Shown: positions 60,422 to 64,000 of the stretch, in pieces | Layout: each line of letters begins with the position of its first letter | Numbering within the stretch: the first letter of the stretch is position 1 | NCBI RefSeq assembly: GCF_023238445.1 | Contig: NZ_CP096658.1 | Span: 930,001-994,000, forward strand | Reading direction: 5' to 3' | Length of the DNA: 64,000 bases | Origin: Halorussus gelatinilyticus | GTDB taxonomy: Archaea; Halobacteriota; Halobacteria; Halobacteriales; Haladaptataceae | Position numbers and translations under genes: made by a program | The notes under the pieces: model-generated | What the model was told of the DNA's origin: nothing | Seen by the model: only the letters and a program-made list of their open reading frames with translations | Databases searched by the model: none

Positions 60422-61792
60422 ATGACGGATGGACAAATTGCAGCCAGCAAGGAATCGGAGTTGACCGACGCCGAACGGGACGTACTCGACAAGATAGACG
60501 CGGAGAACGTCGATTTCGTTCGCCTCCAGTTTACCGACATCACCGGGACCGTCAAGAACGTCAGCGTCCCCGCCTCGCAGGTCGAGAAGGCCTTCGAGGA
60601 GGGAATCTGGTTCGACGGCTCTTCTATCGAGGGATTCGTGCGCATCCAAGAGAGCGACATGCGTCTCGAACCCGACCCCGAGACGTTCGCCATCCTCCCG
60701 TGGCGCACCGACGGCGACACGGCGAGCGCCCGCCTCATCTGCGACGTGGTGAACACCGACGGGACGCCGTTCGAGGGCGGCCCCCGCCAAGTCCTCAAGA
60801 GCGTCCTCGCCGAGGCGGAGGAGATGGGCTACACGGTCAGCATCGGCCCCGAACCCGAGTTCTTCCTGTTCGAGAAGGACGAGGACGGGAAGGCGACGAC
60901 CATCCCCCACGACTCGGGCGGCTACTTCGACCTCGCGCCCAAGGACCTCGCCAGCGACGTGCGCCGCGAGATAATCTTCACCCTCGAACAGATGGGCTTC
61001 GAGGTCGAGGCCAGCCACCACGAAGTCGCCGACGGCCAGCACGAGATCAACTTCAAGTACGACGACGCGCTCACGGCCGCGGACAACATCGCGACCTTCC
61101 GGGCGGTCGTTCGCGCCGTCGCCGAGCAGAACGACATCCACGCGACGTTCATGCCCAAGCCCATCAGCGCCATCAACGGCTCGGGCATGCACAGCCACAT
61201 CAGCCTCTTCGACGAGGACGGCAACGCCTTCGCCGACGAGGACGACGAGTTCAACCTGAGCGAGACCGCCTACAAGTTCATGGGCGGCGTCCTCGACCAC
61301 GCCGAGGCGTTCACCGCCGTCACGAACCCGACGGTCAACTCCTACAAGCGTCTGGTCCCCGGCTACGAGGCCCCGGTCTACGTCGCGTGGTCCGACGTGA
61401 ACCGCTCGGCGCTCCTGCGCGTCCCCGACGCCGCCGGCGCGAGTTCCCGGTTCGAGATTCGGAGTCCCGACCCCTCGTGCAACCCCTATCTCGCGCTCGC
61501 CGTCGTCATCAAGGCGGGACTCGACGGCATCGAGAACGACGCCGACCCCGGCGAACCCGTCCGCGAGGACATCTACGAGTTCGACGAGGAGAAACGCGAC
61601 GAGTACGGCATCACGACGCTCCCCGGCAGTCTCGACACCGCGCTCGAAGCGCTCGAGGAGGACGACGTGGTTCGGGAGGCGCTCGGCGACCACGTCACCG
61701 AGAAGTTCGTGGAGGCCAAGCGCGCCGACTACGCCGACTACAAGACCCACGTCTCGTCGTGGGAGAAGGAGAAGTACCTCGAAAAGTTCTGA
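60422..61792 (+). CDS. glnA: Glutamine synthetase, type I
   Basis: The protein has 456 aa, typical of GSI-alpha. It makes glutamine from glutamate, ammonia and ATP. Signature motifs: [10 protein letters not shown] (about 61-70), the metal site [12 protein letters not shown] (about 139-150), the [12 protein letters not shown] (about 254-265) substrate and ATP site, and [32 protein letters not shown] (about 329-360). The adenylylation-loop Tyr of bacterial GSI-beta is not evident. It is divergent from its probable regulator Lrp. Confidence 0.97.
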   Translation: MTDGQIAASKESELTDAERDVLDKIDAENVDFVRLQFTDITGTVKNVSVPASQVEKAFEEGIWFDGSSIEGFVRIQESDMRLEPDPETFAILPWRTDGDTASARLICDVVNTDGTPFEGGPRQVLKSVLAEAEEMGYTVSIGPEPEFFLFEKDEDGKATTIPHDSGGYFDLAPKDLASDVRREIIFTLEQMGFEVEASHHEVADGQHEINFKYDDALTAADNIATFRAVVRAVAEQNDIHATFMPKPISAINGSGMHSHISLFDEDGNAFADEDDEFNLSETAYKFMGGVLDHAEAFTAVTNPTVNSYKRLVPGYEAPVYVAWSDVNRSALLRVPDAAGASSRFEIRSPDPSCNPYLALAVVIKAGLDGIENDADPGEPVREDIYEFDEEKRDEYGITTLPGSLDTALEALEEDDVVREALGDHVTEKFVEAKRADYADYKTHVSSWEKEKYLEKF

Positions 61793-61827
61793 ACCGCTCC
61801 GCGAATCGCATCTCCCGGCATTCCTTC

Positions 61828-62655
61828 TCAGGTCGGCGACGCCGACCGACCGCTCTTCGCGCGCTCGACCGCCAGCGGTAGCACCAGGATTCCCACCGGA
61901 ACCAGCGCGTTCAGCACGAACACCGCGGGGAGCGGGAGCGACAGTCGGTGGCCCACGTAGCCGACTCCGCCGAGTACCGCGAGACCGACGAGGGCGGCGG
62001 GCAGGTGGACCGCCCCGCTCGGTCGCGCGTCGAGCATCGACCACGTTACGCCGCCACCGACGACGCCGGCCACCGCGGAGACCGAATCCGGAGTCAACCC
62101 GTTCGTGGCGACCCCCGCCAGCGCGAGTCCGGCGGCGACGACGAATCCGCGGGACGGACTCCAGTCGGTGACGTACAGGAGCGCCGCGAGGTACGCCAGT
62201 CCGATGGCGATGCCGACCACCACGTCGGCGACGTAGTGGACGCCGATGACGAGCCGCGAGGTCGCCACGACGGCCACGACCGCTCCGGCCCCGATGGCCC
62301 GCCAGCGGTGGGAACCCCGTTCGAGGATGAGCGCGAGCAGTCCCCAGAGAACCGTCGCGCCGATGGCGTGGCCGCTCGGGAAGCCGTAGCCGCTGGCGTG
62401 ACCGATCTGCACCTCGACCGGCGGGCGCGGGAGCGCGAACAGTCCCTTGAGCGCGAGGGTCAGCGCCAGCGCGCCGAGGACCGCCGAGAGCGCGAACGCG
62501 CCGCGCCGCCGGTTGCCGAACCAGTAGACGAACGCGACCGCCGCGAAGAGGAACCACGCGTCTCCGAGTTGGGTTATCAGCGTGAACAGCTCGCGCATCC
62601 ACGGCGCGAGCAGTCGTTCGAGTGCCTGCGTGACGCCGACTCCTCGTCCGGGCAT
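61828..62655 (-). CDS. PAP2-family membrane phosphatase
   Basis: The protein has 275 aa. The three catalytic motifs of the PAP2 superfamily are KGLFALPRP (C1), GYGFPSGHAIGAT (C2, residues about 88-100) and TSRLVIGVHYVADVVVG (C3, about 131-147). About seven to eight helices surround them. It dephosphorylates lipid phosphates or polyprenyl pyrophosphates at the membrane. C-terminal helices beyond about residue 165 are additional to the minimal PAP2 domain. It is convergent with glnA (35-bp gap). Confidence 0.9.
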   Translation of the reverse strand: MPGRGVGVTQALERLLAPWMRELFTLITQLGDAWFLFAAVAFVYWFGNRRRGAFALSAVLGALALTLALKGLFALPRPPVEVQIGHASGYGFPSGHAIGATVLWGLLALILERGSHRWRAIGAGAVVAVVATSRLVIGVHYVADVVVGIAIGLAYLAALLYVTDWSPSRGFVVAAGLALAGVATNGLTPDSVSAVAGVVGGGVTWSMLDARPSGAVHLPAALVGLAVLGGVGYVGHRLSLPLPAVFVLNALVPVGILVLPLAVERAKSGRSASPT

Positions 62656-62739
62656 GAGCAGGGGCTAGTCGCGGGAGAAAGATATACGCTACGCCCGCCG
62701 AGATGGAACGGCCGAACCGACGGCGGGACCGGCCCCGCG

Positions 62740-63987
62740 CTACGACCGGAAGTTACCGATGCGGTCGCTGACGCGGCCGGGGAGACTCAGCACGCCGACG
62801 CCGAACCCGAGCATCACCATCAGGGCGTAGAGCCCGAGCGTCGAGAGCCAGACGACGGACATGGCGAAGATCGCCCAGAACTCTTCGAGCCAGAAGAAGG
62901 CTCCGAGCGTCATCGCGGTCCCGTACAGCAACACGAGATACGGACCCCAACCGCGGGCGTGGCCGCGACGCATCCGCTTGCGGACGTACTGCTTGAGTTC
63001 CGACTCGACCTCGGGCTTCTCCACGGTCCGGGTCTCGATGTCTTCTTCGAACGATTCGACGTCTGCTCGCAACTCCCGCAACTCGTCGCGGAGTTCCACG
63101 ATGTCGGGAGCGGATTCGTCGTCGGTCATGTATCGGGAGAGTAGTCGTTGTTTGCGTTCGATACGGTCGGTCTCTGATTCCTTCGTTCGTTCCGCATAGC
63201 TGCCGCGGTCGGCGAGGACGACGTTCACGACGCCGCCGAGCAGGACGAGGATGCTGGCGAAGTACAGCCACGTCACCAGCAGGAGCGCGGTGCCGAGAAA
63301 CTGCGAGGGGCCGGTCGAGGAGGCCGCGGCGTAGATTCGGAACAGCACCTGCAGTATCGTCCAACCGACGGTCGCGACCACGGCGCCGGGAAGCGCCTCG
63401 CGAATCGACACGCCGGCGTCCGGGAAGACGACGTACAGCGGGAGGAAGACGGGAACGAGCGCGACCAACTGAATCAGCGTCGTGACGACGCCGACGAACG
63501 GGAACTGCGGGAACAGCGCCGTCGCGGCACCGGTCAGCACCACCACCACCACGCCCGCGCCGATGGCGGCCAACACGAGCAGCGCGTCTTTCACCTGATC
63601 TGCGATTCCGGTCTTGGCGTCGGTCGCGTAGATTGCCGAGAAGGCCTCGTCGAACCCCCGGAACACCTTTATCGCGCTCCACGCCAGCAACACCAGTCCG
63701 ATGGCGGTCGTCCCGCCCTGCCCCTGCGGGTTGAGGATGAACTGGCGCAGTTGGTCCTCGCCCGTCGCCGTCAGCAGGCCGGACGCTCGGTTGACGACCT
63801 GCGTGGCGAACTGCTCGCCGGCCACGAACGAGACGACGACGAAGGCGAGCAGGAGCAGGGGAATGAGCGAGACGAAGGCGTAGTAAGCCGTACTCGCCGC
63901 GAGGAAGGTGATTTCCTGCTCTCGGGCCTCCTCGACGACCGAGCGACCGACGTCCACGGCGTTTCCGAGACTGGGCACGCGACTCAT
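62740..63987 (-). CDS. YihY/BrkB-family integral membrane protein
   Basis: The protein has 415 aa. The core of six helices begins EQEITFLAASTAYYAFVSLIPLLLL (about 24-48) and includes FRGFDEAFSAIY and the later FRIYAAASSTGPSQFLGTALLLVTWLYFASILVLLGGVVN (about 218-257), a YihY signature. A charged coiled segment follows (about 265-335), then two more helices (about 345-362 and 372-400) not present in short members. The biochemical role is unresolved in the family. It sits at the window end with a complete ATG. Confidence 0.88.
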   Translation of the reverse strand: MSRVPSLGNAVDVGRSVVEEAREQEITFLAASTAYYAFVSLIPLLLLAFVVVSFVAGEQFATQVVNRASGLLTATGEDQLRQFILNPQGQGGTTAIGLVLLAWSAIKVFRGFDEAFSAIYATDAKTGIADQVKDALLVLAAIGAGVVVVVLTGAATALFPQFPFVGVVTTLIQLVALVPVFLPLYVVFPDAGVSIREALPGAVVATVGWTILQVLFRIYAAASSTGPSQFLGTALLLVTWLYFASILVLLGGVVNVVLADRGSYAERTKESETDRIERKQRLLSRYMTDDESAPDIVELRDELRELRADVESFEEDIETRTVEKPEVESELKQYVRKRMRRGHARGWGPYLVLLYGTAMTLGAFFWLEEFWAIFAMSVVWLSTLGLYALMVMLGFGVGVLSLPGRVSDRIGNFRS

Positions 63988-64000
63988 TTCGCCAACGAGA

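Overview
The window is chromosomal DNA from a haloarchaeon (class Halobacteria). The evidence is a G/C-rich sequence with strong third-position G/C bias, Asp/Glu-rich proteins, many Tat signals, and archaeal information genes: TBP, thermosome, aIF1A, RIO1, TyrRS, TrpRS, Trm-G10, RNase Z and an RFC small-subunit paralogue. Haloarchaea-specific families are also present: Agl23, DUF460, DUF5787, DUF6653, DUF7384, HTH-10 regulators and PGF-CTERM proteins. The genus cannot be fixed from the sequence alone. I see no rRNA, tRNA, insertion sequence, integrase or CRISPR array. Most of the window looks like stable chromosome with a few accessory or low-complexity genes.

Layout. 1-14 kb: MBL-hydrolase end, small Tat protein behind a perfect 20-bp palindrome, ferritin-like Tat protein, Gfo/Idh/MocA oxidoreductase, long-chain acyl-CoA synthetase, solitary adenine methyltransferase-like protein, CPA2-RCK antiporter, PQQ-type sugar dehydrogenase and thiolase. 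14-26 kb: Agl23, AAA ATPase, HEAT-like protein, PhnP-like hydrolase, arylsulfotransferase with PGF-CTERM tail, DUF6653, universal stress protein, DUF5787, small membrane protein, a 38-aa ORF overlapping a DUF7384 PIN-like gene, and a secreted protein with four LEA-14/WHy units. 26-30 kb: tungstate/molybdate ABC operon (wtpA-wtpB-wtpC) with a divergent ModE-like regulator. 30-37 kb: secreted Ig-like protein, MTA/SAH deaminase, a decayed membrane ORF, a 39-aa peptide gene with a double-glycine leader, threonine synthase, phosphotransferase and HisG. 37-41 kb: TBP with an inverted repeat at its promoter, Trm-G10, hotdog thioesterase and RFC-like ATPase. 41-47 kb: secreted proteins (DUF4382 lipoprotein, Thr/Glu-repeat DUF7282 protein), RNase Z and 5'-nucleotidase with PGF-CTERM. 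47-57 kb: DUF460, TyrRS, DUF7470, aIF1A, nitroreductase, RIO1, TrpRS, KH protein and thermosome, mainly translation, ribosome maturation and protein folding. 57-64 kb: TrkH, HTH-10 regulator, divergent Lrp and glutamine synthetase, PAP2 phosphatase and YihY membrane protein.

Strongest candidates for something undescribed: (1) a 19-codon upstream ORF with the codons Trp-Arg-Trp, placed in the loop of a 10-bp hairpin in the leader of tryptophanyl-tRNA synthetase, with a leaderless-type TATA element in front. This resembles an attenuator or other Trp-sensing leader. (2) A 39-residue peptide gene at 33126-33245 (minus strand) with an acidic leader ending Asn-Gly-Gly and a short Cys-containing core, not previously called. 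(3) Matching operator-like motifs upstream of two unlinked genes for related secreted Ig-like proteins. All three are inferences from sequence and none was tested by a database search.
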